DNA of 64,000 nucleotides. Origin: Heligmosomoides polygyrus polygyrus. Taxonomy: Eukaryota > Nematoda > Chromadorea > Rhabditida > Heligmosomidae. The DNA is taken from NCBI GenBank assembly GCA_947396885.1, contig OX377204.1, positions 46,487,139 to 46,551,138 of the forward strand, given 5' to 3'. This document shows, one piece after another, positions 1-11,200 of the stretch. Both the position numbers and the translations under genes were made by a program. Numbering within the stretch: position 1 is the stretch's first letter; each line of letters opens with the position of its first letter. Under the pieces are notes generated by a model. It saw only the letters and a program-made list of their open reading frames with translations, was not told where the DNA came from and searched no databases.

Positions 1-696
1 TGCGAGGATAAATGGTGGAAAAGATATAGACGAGTTCTATGTCGTTTGTCACGAATAATGATGACGTTGATGGGGAAATTATGGTATAGAACGTTACATT
101 ACAGTACAGGAGAGAAGTTTATGGTAGGAGACTCAACATATTGATTAACAGAAATTCGCTGCTTATGTTATATATTATGCTAAATTTTCTAGAGGAGACA
201 AGGATGGCTTGAGATACAGAGTGTTGAGGAGTGGAATTTTGATGAAACAAGAATATGGGCAATGACATGGACAAATTGCCCTAATACAAAATTGAACATT
301 TGTGAAATTTGTATGAGTAAAATGTCTATGAAGGCTCAAAAATACATAACGTCAATGGCATTTATGTGTCATATAGAGAACGGTTTGTCAAGTGTGAGCC
401 TGAATCTTTCAAGCAAAATTCATTGTGCGGTTGACACAGGGGCGGAGCTTAGAAAAGAGGTGTGTTTTTTGATGACGCTTTCTAGAATTCTTTGAATCGC
501 CCGTTCAAAGAACATTTCGTATGACTTTGCGCTGAGGCGGCAGTGAGGTGAAATTCAAACTTACTTAAGAAAATTCTAGCAACTTGATTAAGTTGTAGAA
601 AATTCTTCATTGTTCATAGAACGCCGTGCTAAAATATATTTTTAAACGATTGATATGAACTGTCTATCGCATCGCAATTAACAAGGTCGTGAAATC

Positions 697-1025
697 TTAT
701 ATTTGTCGATCAAATAGTTCGACCATGAAAGGACATTTCCACTGGCTAGTGAGTTTTGGACGCATAGTATCGTCGTGAAGCAGTACTAAATCTCCAGTGG
801 AAAGTTCCGTAGGGAATACCTTATGCAGTTGGTCGTATCTTGATTTGTAGAGCTCCGTCCTTGCTGCAATTTCACCTCTCGCTGAGACCAACAGTGAATT
901 GGTCGGCGAATGCGTACACAGCAGATGCGAGTGTGGACGGCAAATTGGGGATGCTTTTACCCATTCTTCCATGTATAAAGAAAAATGGGCTATACCCTGT
1001 ATAACAGTATAGAGGCATGAAATCT
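697..1025 (-). pseudogene. Ty3/gypsy integrase C-terminal relic
   Basis: On the minus strand one frame reads YTGYSPFFFIHGR just upstream, and after a frame change an open stretch carries ELYKSRYDQLHK followed by GDLVLLHDDTMRPKLTSQW. Ty3/gypsy integrases end in this way: a T-x-x-S-P-F-F-L-x-x-G-R segment, then a basic helix, then a small barrel containing G-D-x-V-L-L-H and a P-K-L-x-x-x-W motif. The piece is about 110 residues long, needs at least one frameshift, and has no reverse transcriptase, RNase H or protease beside it. I see no LTRs. It is a decayed retrotransposon fragment. The family call rests on motif order rather than an alignment. Confidence 0.6.
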
Positions 1026-1990
1026 TCTATATTTGCTAATGTTACTTCCGAGTTTTTGAAGATTTACGCAACTTTCTCTGAAAAAACTGCGGTAAACCAG
1101 CTCACTCAGAGTAGCATTAACTTTCCCGGATTTCATCGAAAGTAGCCTAATAGAATTATAACAAACCTATAAACATGGCAACGACAAATCGTCTTCGATG
1201 GTTTATTTTTAAAAATTTAAACAAAATTAATTTTAGAAGATTTTTTGAATAAAAATATTGAAATCTAAAGTTACTGAAAAGGTAAATTTAACTTTTGGGT
1301 GTCTATAGTGTGTTATAGTCTTATTACTAACTTCTATAAGAATCCAATGGTTAGATCAGTATTTATGACAATTTGGAAGAAATTCTGTTATTAAAAGTGT
1401 AGTCGAATGCGCGCAAAAGTAATTTCATGAAAAGGTTCCGAGCTTTCGTTATGCGTAGTCTTTAGGATTTTTTTTTTGAACGAATGAATTCATGATCACT
1501 TTTACTAAAGATAAAACTGTTGTAATTTGAACGTTTTTTTATTCAGAATCTACTCGTTAGAAATTCATTTAAATTTGAGGATTCTACATGTGATTTTGAA
1601 ATTACTTAATTGTAATCACCTAAACTAATAACAATTTTCTAAGTTTGAGAAGTTTGTGATGGTTATTTCCATCATTCATGTAGATTCTAAACGTTGGTTG
1701 GCTATGATCTGCTGTTAGGCTATTTAAGCTCAATGCGATTTGAAAAGTGAACTTTGTTCATACACCAATTCTATTAAGCAGTTATTTTATCAAGGTCTTA
1801 TGCGTCCTATTTGGCAAACTTTGTCTAGGATGTAAATATTTTTTCTGAAACCGCATATTTAAATTTCATGCATTTAGCTCTTGCTAGTTTATGGCGTTAT
1901 TTGCTATTTATGAGCGCTGACTCTTCTTCAATTTATTAGAAGGTTGCATATGATGCAAGCTGAGTCTCAAATATTCTAGTGGGCGTAGTC
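1026..1990. other. AT-rich stretch, nothing recognised
   Basis: Both strands are dense in stops and rich in A and T. I see no conserved protein motif, no terminal inverted repeats and no tandem repeat. Confidence 0.5.
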
Positions 1991-1997
1991 GCAAAAA

Positions 1998-2195
1998 TTG
2001 TACCCCTGGCGGGATCCGAACCTGCACAGTAAAATTTGCAGTCAGAAGACTTGCCAGTGCGCTAGTGAGGCATATTTTTCATATTTTTGTGTTTCAAATC
2101 ACTTACAAGACAAGCAAAAATTTGTACCTGGGGTGAGATTCGAACCATGTGTAGATTTCCAGTCACGCGTGTTTGCACTGCACCATCCTGGATCT
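1998..2195 (-). repeat. Two tandem tRNA-like (SINE head) modules
   Basis: Read on the minus strand, two consecutive 70-80 nt blocks each look like a decayed tRNA. The lower block (about 2000-2075) has an A-box-like TAGCGCACTGGCAAG followed about 35 nt later by a B-box-like GGTTCGGATCC. The upper block (about 2110-2190) has TGGTGCAGTGCAAA and GGTTCGAATCTC. Box spacing fits RNA polymerase III promoters. The stems do not pair well enough for functional tRNA genes, so I read them as SINE heads or tRNA pseudogenes. Confidence 0.4.
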
Positions 2196-2517
2196 TACTT
2201 CAAATTTCAGCTATTTTAGATCAGAATATAAATTATTCTTTGTTGTTGATTTAGTGGTTTCTGACCTCTCATGGTCCAACTGTTCTGTAAATTCTTTCTG
2301 CCACCAACTTGAGCAGTTTCAAAATTAGTAAATTTCTCGAAAATTAATAATTATAAACAATAGTTCGGGATTTAAAATAATTTTAGTTCTTAAAAGTTTC
2401 GTAAAGTAAAAAATTAAGTGAAAATAGAAGTAAGGAATTCGCAGCTAAAATCATGCTTTGGAAGCAGGGCGCCAAATAGTGAAAGGATCGATTCTGCGTT
2501 AGAAATTGTTATAGGAG

Positions 2518-2592
2518 TACATAGTGCATTGCTACAAGGCGCTGCATCGTTCGAATGGTAGCGGGTTTGAGTCGCTACTTAGGCAAAATGTT
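2518..2592 (+). repeat. tRNA-like module
   Basis: ATAGTGCATTGCTACAAGGC resembles an A box, and GCGGGTTTGAGTCGC, about 30 nt downstream, resembles a B box. It lies within 600 bp of two similar modules on the other strand and 600 bp before another on this strand. No good acceptor stem is visible. Confidence 0.3.
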
Positions 2593-3162
2593 TTAAAAGC
2601 TTTGCTCCGTTCCACGTGTACTTACAAATCAGTTTTAGACCATTTTTAAGGGTTTATGAAGAAAATTTGCTTAGTAAATTGAAGAAAAATGCAAGAATGT
2701 TGCAAATGTTAGTACGATTTATACTTGTCTTAAGAATCTTTTTAAACTAGTGAGGAAGTGAAGCGTGGTTTAGCTTCTCCTGAAAGGCATGTCGACTGTA
2801 AGCTTTTTTTCAAAAATCGTGCATGGGATAAGAAACGAACTTGCATCAGCAGTCGCCAAATGTAGAGTGGCTACACTGAACGTATTTTACAGAGACTATT
2901 TCATGTCTCCATGCTACGTCGTGCTTTTATTCTAACTTACGTTTGTTAAAAGAATTAATAAGTTTTTAAGAAAGATTTTGAAATAGTGAGGTGTGTGGAA
3001 CAAATTTGATTTTTTTTTAAATTTAAAGTCTGATATCAAAACCTATTTCTAGTTCAAACAAAATGCATGAGGTATTTTCTATAGCTGGAAGGCTGTTCGA
3101 AATATGCACTGTAGGTATGAGAAAAAGTCGATTTTTGATTTTAAGACATCTCTAGGCACCAT

Positions 3163-3235
3163 AGCGAAGTGGAGTAAGGCGCCGTTGGATGACTGTGCTT
3201 GGGAGTTGAATTCCACACCCAGGTAAAGCAAGAAT
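3163..3235 (+). repeat. tRNA-like module
   Basis: CATAGCGAAGTGGAGTAAGGC matches the A-box pattern well, and GGAGTTGAATTCC follows as a weaker B box. This is the fourth such module within 1.3 kb. It is likely a SINE head or tRNA pseudogene. Confidence 0.35.
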
Positions 3236-3239
3236 ATTG

Positions 3240-5640
3240 ATGGCTAGTCTATGGTAGTACTTATGTATGATACAATCACTACTTGGTTCTACTATAAGGT
3301 TCCAGCCTGATGTTTTTTTCTGAATTCCTTTTTTTGTAGGAGAGTTGCAATCTTAAAAATTTTGAAAGTATTTTGAAAACCTTTTTTCATATATCTCTTC
3401 ACCTCCAAAGACTGTATTTCAGTCTATGTTTCTTACTGCAAACACTTAACAGTTTCACTGTACTTTATATTGTTTAGTAAATAAACATATTGGTCCCTGG
3501 ACTGCGTTATCAGGATATTTTCCTGGGGCAAGAGGATATGCCGCGAGGTGTCTGCGTACATGATGAACGGCGGGCAACGGTGGTGCCATGTCGCCAGCGC
3601 TATAAGCGGATTATGTAGGAGACTTCTGAGGTCAAGAAGTACACAGTGGTGTCTCTGGTGTAATGTTTTTCATAGTTCCCAGAGTGGCTACTACCAGGAA
3701 TGCTGCGGCACATTGTAAGTTGGCTAAGCTGCAAATTGGTGGGTGCCGTGTAGTACGAAGTGTAAGACTCCATTATTGGGATTGACATGTTGTCATCTTG
3801 TGTGGCCAGATTAATCTGCCGTCTTCTTGGTCAGTGTAAAGACAGTGTCTGTCCTAATAATTTATTATCTGCGGCCAGTTGGTAGGTCAGTTGGTCGGAC
3901 AGTTGGTCGGTCGCCTCTGCACGCTGTAATCTATGTGACGAGGAAATTTATGGGGTCGCGCTGTAGTAGTATGAATGCCAGAACCACCGACAGTACGACT
4001 CTGTCGTTTTAGAAGAGCCGTCCCTGATTCCACCTGGCCTTGCAACATGCGTGATTACGCGGGGACGGGGTGACAAGTCGCCAGCGCACTCTAATTAAAC
4101 AGCAGACGTCTGGTGTGTATAGGGTCCGCTAGATGGGTTCTGCTAACCAGGTGCGTCGGAACCTTGCGCTATTTAAAGCTGGATAACTTTATGAACTCCT
4201 TCGAATAAGTTTCGATTGCAGGAAAGACTTACTGGATTGAAATTCGATATCCTTTTTTTTCTACCTTGTGCACAGGCGTGTTTTATTATTTTATTTAGAG
4301 TCATGACTATATGGCGAACGAGTCCTTATTTCACAGTCGGCGGAAATATGTGTAATGCAATGAAGCAAATAACGTAGGCGCGATCCATGAAGCTAAAAAT
4401 GAGCGAAAAACTAATATTATGGGAAGGACTGAGATTGCAGGCAGAGAAGCCTTAGTCTCAGTCCGGTTGGTGAAGGGAAACTCCGGAGATGACGCTGTCA
4501 TCCCTCTCAGGAGCGAACCTTCTTTGGATAAGCTGATCCGTTTATCTCCCTAGAGCACCTTCGGGTGGAAGATCTCTTCCGGCTTCTCGGAGTCTCGGAT
4601 CTCGGCACGGCTAAGCAAAAACCATCAAAAATAATCCCGTGAATTGCATAAAAGGCCCACATCAGGACGTAGCCTGATGTGGCCGAAAATTGAAACCTAC
4701 ACCTGCCCGTGCAAGCCATGTGGTCTGGTCGTTCTCTTGAACAGAGACAACCAGGCCTTTAACGTGAGCTTCATGTCAGGAGTCTGGTGGTCGCTAGGTG
4801 GAAAGCGAGCTTTGCCGCAATTCCCAGGCCTCTCGTCAAGACAATCGATTCTCACCTAGGTTCCAAATAAAGAAGATTCACCAAAATAACAATAACAATG
4901 AATTATGCGAAGTACCAACCTAGATAGAAAGGGAGCCGTTGAAATGTGGGATCTCGTCGCCAGGACTATTAAAGAAATGAGAAGGATTACTATGCATACT
5001 AATGTCCTTAGGTATTTCCCTGTGTACAGATCTTTAGTACAATATCCATTTGTGGGACAAACGTAGATAACCCCTTCCTGTATGGGAATACCCCTAGCCG
5101 CCTCTGAAACGGGAGTGCGTAGCCCACAGTGTACGGTCAAGCTATTATTTACGCCCGCCCACGCTGATCCTAGAGCAGGATCTTAGCCGATGGCCATCGT
5201 TAAGACTATATTGCTCTCAGCTTACGGAATGGATTTGTATGATGTTACGCGCGCTTTAGCTTTGAATTTAATATACATATTAATTTTTTTTTCCAAATAC
5301 GATCTACGCCGCGCGAGGCAATAGAAAGAGTCGATCGACAACGGAAGTCGCTCACCTGCAAGGGTCTGGCGGTCCTCTGGGTCGGCAGTCGTCAGGTCGT
5401 CCGAAGTGGGGTCAGGGTGGGGAGGGTGTTAATTAAATTACTGGGTAACTAGGTTGTTATTAAGTAGGAAGAAAAAAAACTTTTTGACTATTCTTACAAA
5501 GGAAATTTAATTAAAAATAAAAACTTTAAATTAATTATGTATCACAAGAATCTCCCCGGGACCTCCATATCAAGTTAAAGGTTAATTACTCCTTACTTGA
5601 GGGTAGGGAGTTCCCTTCTTGTATGATAACATAAGGCTAG
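3240..5640. other. Intergenic, no gene recognised
   Basis: Only short unrelated open frames occur. Between about 4430 and 5230 base composition is more even than in the AT-rich flanks, but I recognise no protein or RNA motif there. Confidence 0.4.
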
Positions 5641-5860
5641 ATTATATCTTTATTATATGAATAGGGTTGCGGTAGCGGACACGGAGACAGACAGGTAACG
5701 GGCTGACGAGGCCGGGCCGAGCCGCCGAGGGCGAGCCGAAGTCGAGACTGACGAAGCCAGGCGTGGCTTCGTCTTCGTAGACGAGGCGCGGGTGTAACGT
5801 GACAGCTGGGTGTCCCGACAGCTGTCTGTGACCCGACAAATCTCATCAATCGGCAACTAT
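5641..5860. other. GC-rich hairpin-forming block
   Basis: A strongly GC-rich island lies between AT-rich flanks. It contains a clear inverted repeat, GACGAAGCC and GGCTTCGTC around a six-base spacer (about 5751-5775), and further self-complementary pieces (CTTCGTAGACGAAG-like, GACAGCTG and CAGCTGTC). All three minus-strand frames stay open across it for 65-70 codons, a by-product of GC content and not evidence of coding. It could be the end of a Helitron-type or other repeat, but no CTRR end or target duplication was found. Confidence 0.4.
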
Positions 5861-6484
5861 TACGGAGCAGAGCATTCTGTCTTCACGTCAAATTGGGCAT
5901 TTTTCAAGCAAAGTTGACACTTCGGAAGGCAAACAATTCAAACCAAAGCTATCAAATCAAGCTGACACTTTGAGAATGCCAAGATAAATTTTTTCCTAAG
6001 GAAATTTTTTGTTTCGATAAACTTTGTAAAAGTCAGAAAATCGGTGATCTGTGTGTTTACTAATACCAATTAAAGAGGAAATCGCAACATGTATTCTTTT
6101 AACTCGTCGAGACTTTCGCTTCATTGGTAGTGTAACCGCTGCTTACTTGCCACGAAGTGAAGCAATCTCTATTTTCTACAAATGTTTCTGTTGTGCCGTT
6201 GACGAGCGTGTTACTCCACGCAAGCAGAATTCTTGCCATCAATTAAAGTAAAACTGCAGCGTCCTGAACCTCCACGTGACGCGATCTCCTTTTACAGCAA
6301 ACTCAAAAATCACTGCTTTCTTGCACTTTACAGTAAGCTTTGATCCGCTATTGTCAAAGGAAAAATAAAACTTGCATCAAGTTTCACTTTGTTACCCTTT
6401 AAGGCACGTGGGTTATAAGTTTTCTAGGAAAATCATACTAAATATTGCCAAGACGACAATTTATTTGGACCTCATTGTTGTGTC

Positions 6485-6780
6485 GGGCGTGTGTAGCGCA
6501 GTCGGAGGAGGCGCGACTGCCGCGTGCACCCGATACCAGATTCCTGGTTCGGATTTCCCGCCCAGGCCAACCAAGCCGTCCATCCCTCCGGGGTCGGTGA
6601 ATTGGTACCAGACTTGTCTGGGAAGGATAAAGCGCTGACTTGTTCATCGGCTGGCCACCGCAAGTCATTGTATGGCCAAATACGCATTCAAATCGCCTCC
6701 ACGACATCCCGTAGAAACAGAATGCGTGGCGCGTCCTAAAGGGATTGAGTAACGCCGTCCTTTATCCTTTATCCTTTATC
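6485..6780 (+). mobile_element. tRNA-derived SINE, full copy with 12-bp target duplication
   Basis: A non-coding element of 296 bp. Its 5' end has an A box TAGCGCAGTCGG (6493-6504) and a B box GGTTCGGATTTCC (6546-6558), the spacing expected of an internal pol III promoter from a tRNA. The body is unrelated to tRNA, and the 3' end is a short tandem tail of TTTATCC units. The flanks are identical 12-mers, CATTGTTGTGTC at 6473-6484 and 6781-6792. This shows retrotransposition by a LINE partner. A near-identical copy lies inverted at 35585-35876. Confidence 0.8.
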
Positions 6781-6799
6781 CATTGTTGTGTCTAATCTA

Positions 6800-8000
6800 A
6801 TCTGAAGAACTCTCGTTCTGAATTGCAAGATGTTCAGATCAATTTCAGGTGTCCTACTTGGCATGAAAATGCTATTCTCCTTTCCTTCTTTAACACGAAG
6901 TTCCTATGTCCAGTTTATGGTACAAATTCTGTGTGGGCGCTTTCACTCTGCCAAGGCATGTCACATGTCAAGGCGGTACGGACGAATTTCAGAGAGCTCA
7001 AAATATTATTCTATTTTTAAAAACGCCTCAGAGCTGACCCACGTTGTGTAGCATGTGCCAGAAGAAATATGTGAAGGTATTTTGTGCATACATAATCTCA
7101 CTGTAACATACTATATTCAGGTGCTATTGACTTAAGATGAATACTGAGAGATTGAGAAACTCGTACCCTTTAGGCCTGACGTGAACGAAAGCCAAGGGAA
7201 GGAATAATAAGGATGGGCAGAAACAATCGCAGAAAAAGCCGGCCCCGCGTGTGCAATGCTACGTAAGCTGTACCTGTACCAACCAGATGGACGTCGCGAT
7301 TTACCGAGCGAGAGCATTGCTCAGGCACTTCGTGCAACACACCGAGAACTTCGCTTTCTTACAGTCCCGCAGCCACTCAAACAGAGCAGCCATTCCGCCT
7401 TCAGCCATTCAGCTTGGTACGAACGGTGACTAGTTCGATTTCAACCGCGTCCAACTCGGTTTGCTCCCGATGAATCCACCTTCCTCTACGCCTTGCTCAC
7501 TTCGAGTTCGCCCTGCTTTGCAGCGAAGTCCGTTTTTGGGCGCTCCTACTTCACATCCGCGCTCCAATGTGTGATTGGGATAGACACCAGGTATTTACCC
7601 CCATAGCAATCAGTGATGCCATCACAACTATGCTTCTGCTCGTCACCGCCTTCTTATCGTCAGCCAAAGAGTCGCTTTTCTGGCACTGGACGGATTTGTT
7701 CCCCGACTACAGAGTGTACAATTGCACACAGTTCTATCCCTTCTCACAGCTCAGCACATTTGCCGCCATGCAGGACTCGCCTGGGGCCCAATTCAAGTAT
7801 CCTTCTCAGTTCGAAGAACATGGAGCAGCCTGAGCTGGGTTCAGTCAGGACAAGCGGACTGTGTAGCGGCTCTCCAGTTGCATAGACTACCGCTCTGCTC
7901 GAGCGAGAGGTACTCCACTGCGAATTCGACTCTGCGTGTAGGTCTGTCAAGACAGAGGCAGACAAGGCTTCGGCCTCTTCGAAGCTCTCTGTGCTAACTG
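6800..8000. other. Sequence downstream of cct-7, no gene recognised
   Basis: Several overlapping plus-strand frames of 88-91 codons occur at about 7567-7997, but they disagree in frame and match nothing I recognise. The region lies just beyond the cct-7 polyadenylation signal. Confidence 0.3.
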
Positions 8001-8021
8001 GAAGGAAACGCGAATCTCATG

Positions 8022-8027
8022 TTTATT
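8022..8027 (-). promoter_or_regulatory. Probable polyadenylation signal of cct-7
   Basis: AATAAA on the minus strand, about 200 nt after the cct-7 stop codon. It is the first canonical signal in the 3' flank, implying a 3' UTR of roughly 210-230 nt. Confidence 0.6.
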
Positions 8028-8228
8028 ATACGAACAACAAACAAGCGTCAACAAAACAAAATTGTAACGGAGCCTCATCTTAAAGACGGGTGTGAGGTCC
8101 GGTGGATCGGGCAAAGGGACATGGACGCTTACAAAAGCGCAGATCCTTAACGAACAAGAAAGGGATGGTGGGTACAGCATAGCATGCGGAAACGAGAGCA
8201 GGCGACTGAGATGCGGCTGAGTAGAACG

Positions 8229-11200
8229 TTACATTCCTGGCAGACCCGGCATCTGGCCTCCTGATTGCGACCGCACGTTCTTCACAGTCTGGTCTATGGA
8301 CAGCACCAGGCACACGGCTTCCGTCGCAGCTATGATGGCGTTCTGGAAAAGGGAATTCTTCTGACATCTCAGCGACAGCCAAGCGCGCGCTATGGCGACC
8401 GATAGAAACACATAACATCACTGCTACGGAAATGCTACTTAAAAAGTGGTAGACGGATAGGACTTTGCACAGACAGCCTCTCATACGCCTGAAGACCGAT
8501 TGTGGTACGGTGAGCGTGGTCGCGGTCAGGGCGTTGGGTCAACCTTGGATGAGCTTCCGTGGAGCAGGCAATTGCGCGGTGGAGCGCAGTTCATTTCATG
8601 GCAACGGTGGTCTTGGAATACTATCATTGCCCTTACTCGTATAATTTTGGTATTTTGAATACTATCGCCCCTGATAGTTGCTCATATTTTAACGCCTCAG
8701 CGATTTGGCAGCCAAAGTTATTTGGAGCACGTACCAATTCGTGGAAGGTTTGCCATCGTTATTGAAGCATGGCGTAGAAACTCTGATTGATCGCCGCCTT
8801 TAACCCATTGACGACCGCGCGGGCCATTTTTGACCCGCAGTTTTTCTGTCGCGTGGGACCGCGTGGGCCGATTTTGGCCCGCGGTTATAAAACTGTTCGC
8901 TGCGGCTTATTTCTCGCTTTTTCCGTAGTTTACGAGTAACCATTAGAGATTTTGGATCCTAAAAATGCTACTGAGCTGTGGTCCGGCAGTTACTTACTTC
9001 TAAGCACTGATAAAATCAAATAATAAGCACCACACACTACTCAAGCTGCATAAAGATCGGCACTATTCACAAATAGCTACTCACATCTTATAAAAATGGT
9101 CATGCAGAAAAATAACTAGTCACCTTTCTTGTAAAAATTTTGAAAACAATCTGGACAAAAGTATGTCAAACACCTGCTACATCATAAGGTCACCTTATTT
9201 GCACGATTCGCGGCAAACGTGCGTCCTTTTTCTTCGTAGACCTTCTTAGAAAAGCAAATTCATCTTCTATGTTTTGCTTCAAACCTGTTCCGGCCTTCTC
9301 CAATATGAGAGGGAGCTTTTGGAGAGGGAGCTTCATTCGGAATATTGTGAATTAGTGTTTTCACCAGATTACAGCGTCCATGCGGTCCCAGCGCGCGGTC
9401 CCACGCGGCAGACACGCGATTTTCTGCGCGGTCGTCAATGGGTTAACAGACTACTTAAGCCCCGCGGAGGAGATGAAAACTAAAGCGCTGTCCTTTGATT
9501 GATTGTCGGTTCTAACAGACTAGCACTGCCATCACCTTTTCGTTTTGACGTCACAACTGCCTTTTTGGCGCAATCCTACTTGGAGTATGGCCACACCGCT
9601 GCATCTTATGGAATATCTCACTCAACACAGTTGTCCCAGCAAGATTCGAGAAAATTGCTCCAAAGTCGCGCGGGGCAAAGAGAGGACAGCTCCGGGGTCC
9701 GGCGCTTACTCACTGCCGCGTGCGTTGAGCACGGCAGAGAAGCAACGTCCCGTTGGAGCAATGTCTCACCCTCCCATCCCATAAGCTTGTCGAGGATCCA
9801 AAAATGCGACCGCGGAAAGAACATACATCCTACATAACAGCAAACGTACAACTGAGAAGACAGTCGACAAGATCGCCCGGATCTCAATCTGGTCAGCACG
9901 TCCTTCAAAGAACTTCGAGCGCAACGGCGCCCTCCTGCAAGAGCTTCTCGGACTAGTGTCAGATGGCGCTGCGCACTGGATACAACGACGTCGAAACTCG
10001 TTGAATAACCCGAGGAGAGGAAGACGATGTGGATACCCAGCCACATATCAGTTTCCAATTTAATTAGTCGCGCTTCACCACGTTACCTTGAATTCCTCAC
10101 CTAATTACCATCGCTCCACATAAATAAAAGTTTGATTCTGGCCAGCTTGTTGCCCGGTAGATCAGTAAACCATCACCACCTTTTTTGATGGTCACCTCTA
10201 GTAAGTCACCACCGGGGAGGAGTCCTAACTTATATCATCATGGCATTTAGTAAGACGTTCCACAGCATTCTCGTCTTCATAACCTGCTACTCTGTTCCAA
10301 AATTCCACCTATAGGAGCTATGTGGACAAATGTGCTGCTTCAATCATTTTTTTCACTCACGTAGGTTTCAATAAAGAGGTCGAGTGCCTGACCGTTCACA
10401 AATTTGCCAGTCAAGGAGCTCTACAGTAGGGCTTTAACAACAACTGTCAACGACGATATGACTCCGCGCATATCGCATAAAAATCTACTCTCCTGGTGCA
10501 ATTGTGTTCGCTCGCAGACAGGTGGTTACCGATTTGGCAAGAGGAAAAGAACGGCAAACCTTTTTCACCAAGCTGGGTTCCCAGATACAAGCGGCTAGAT
10601 TGTCGCCCACCTCCTCCTTGTGGATATCCACTCCGGCCCAGATTTCTCCTTGAAAGAATTAATTTCGAGTCTGACCTCTTGGTGTCTTGCATACTCTTAC
10701 CTAGGGAGTGTCGATGACGCAGCTTGTTGAGGATGTCGATCGCGTCAATGCCAGCATTGTAGCACAGCTGCTGAGGAATGATCTGCAAACACGTCGACAT
10801 ACACCAACATCGGGAGAGCCGACAGCTCGAGCCACACCTCAAAGCTACGCGCATACGCATTCCAGAAGAACTGCTCCTTTCCTGCGATTGTCTTCGCCTT
10901 CGCGCGCAAGTGGCGCGACAGCTCCATCTCAATCGCGCCTCCACCTGAAGGGGTAGATAATAGATCAGCTCCAAGTGCCTTCCCATTGCAGAGCTTCGGC
11001 CAGGAACCCAAGGCGGTCACTCGCCTGCTACGATCGAGTCGTTCCTCTTCGCTCGTCGAACGATCATGATCGCGTCATGCAGGGAGCGCTCCGTCTCGGC
11101 GATAAACTGCTCGGCTCCTCCACGCAGCAACAAGGTACATGCGTGTGCCTTCGCGCAGCCTTCGAAGAAGTTGTACCTGCAACGGACTGCCTTGAGATGT

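Noticed and set aside
5637..5856. Three overlapping minus-strand frames as a small protein
   Set aside because: All three frames being open reflects high GC content and hairpins.
8080..8484. 134-codon minus-strand frame at the cct-7 end
   Set aside because: It covers the last cct-7 exon in a different frame; the conserved frame is the shorter one ending at 8229.
9618..10058. 146-codon minus-strand frame in cct-7 intron 13
   Set aside because: It lies between two well-supported cct-7 exons, overlaps other open frames and shows no motif.
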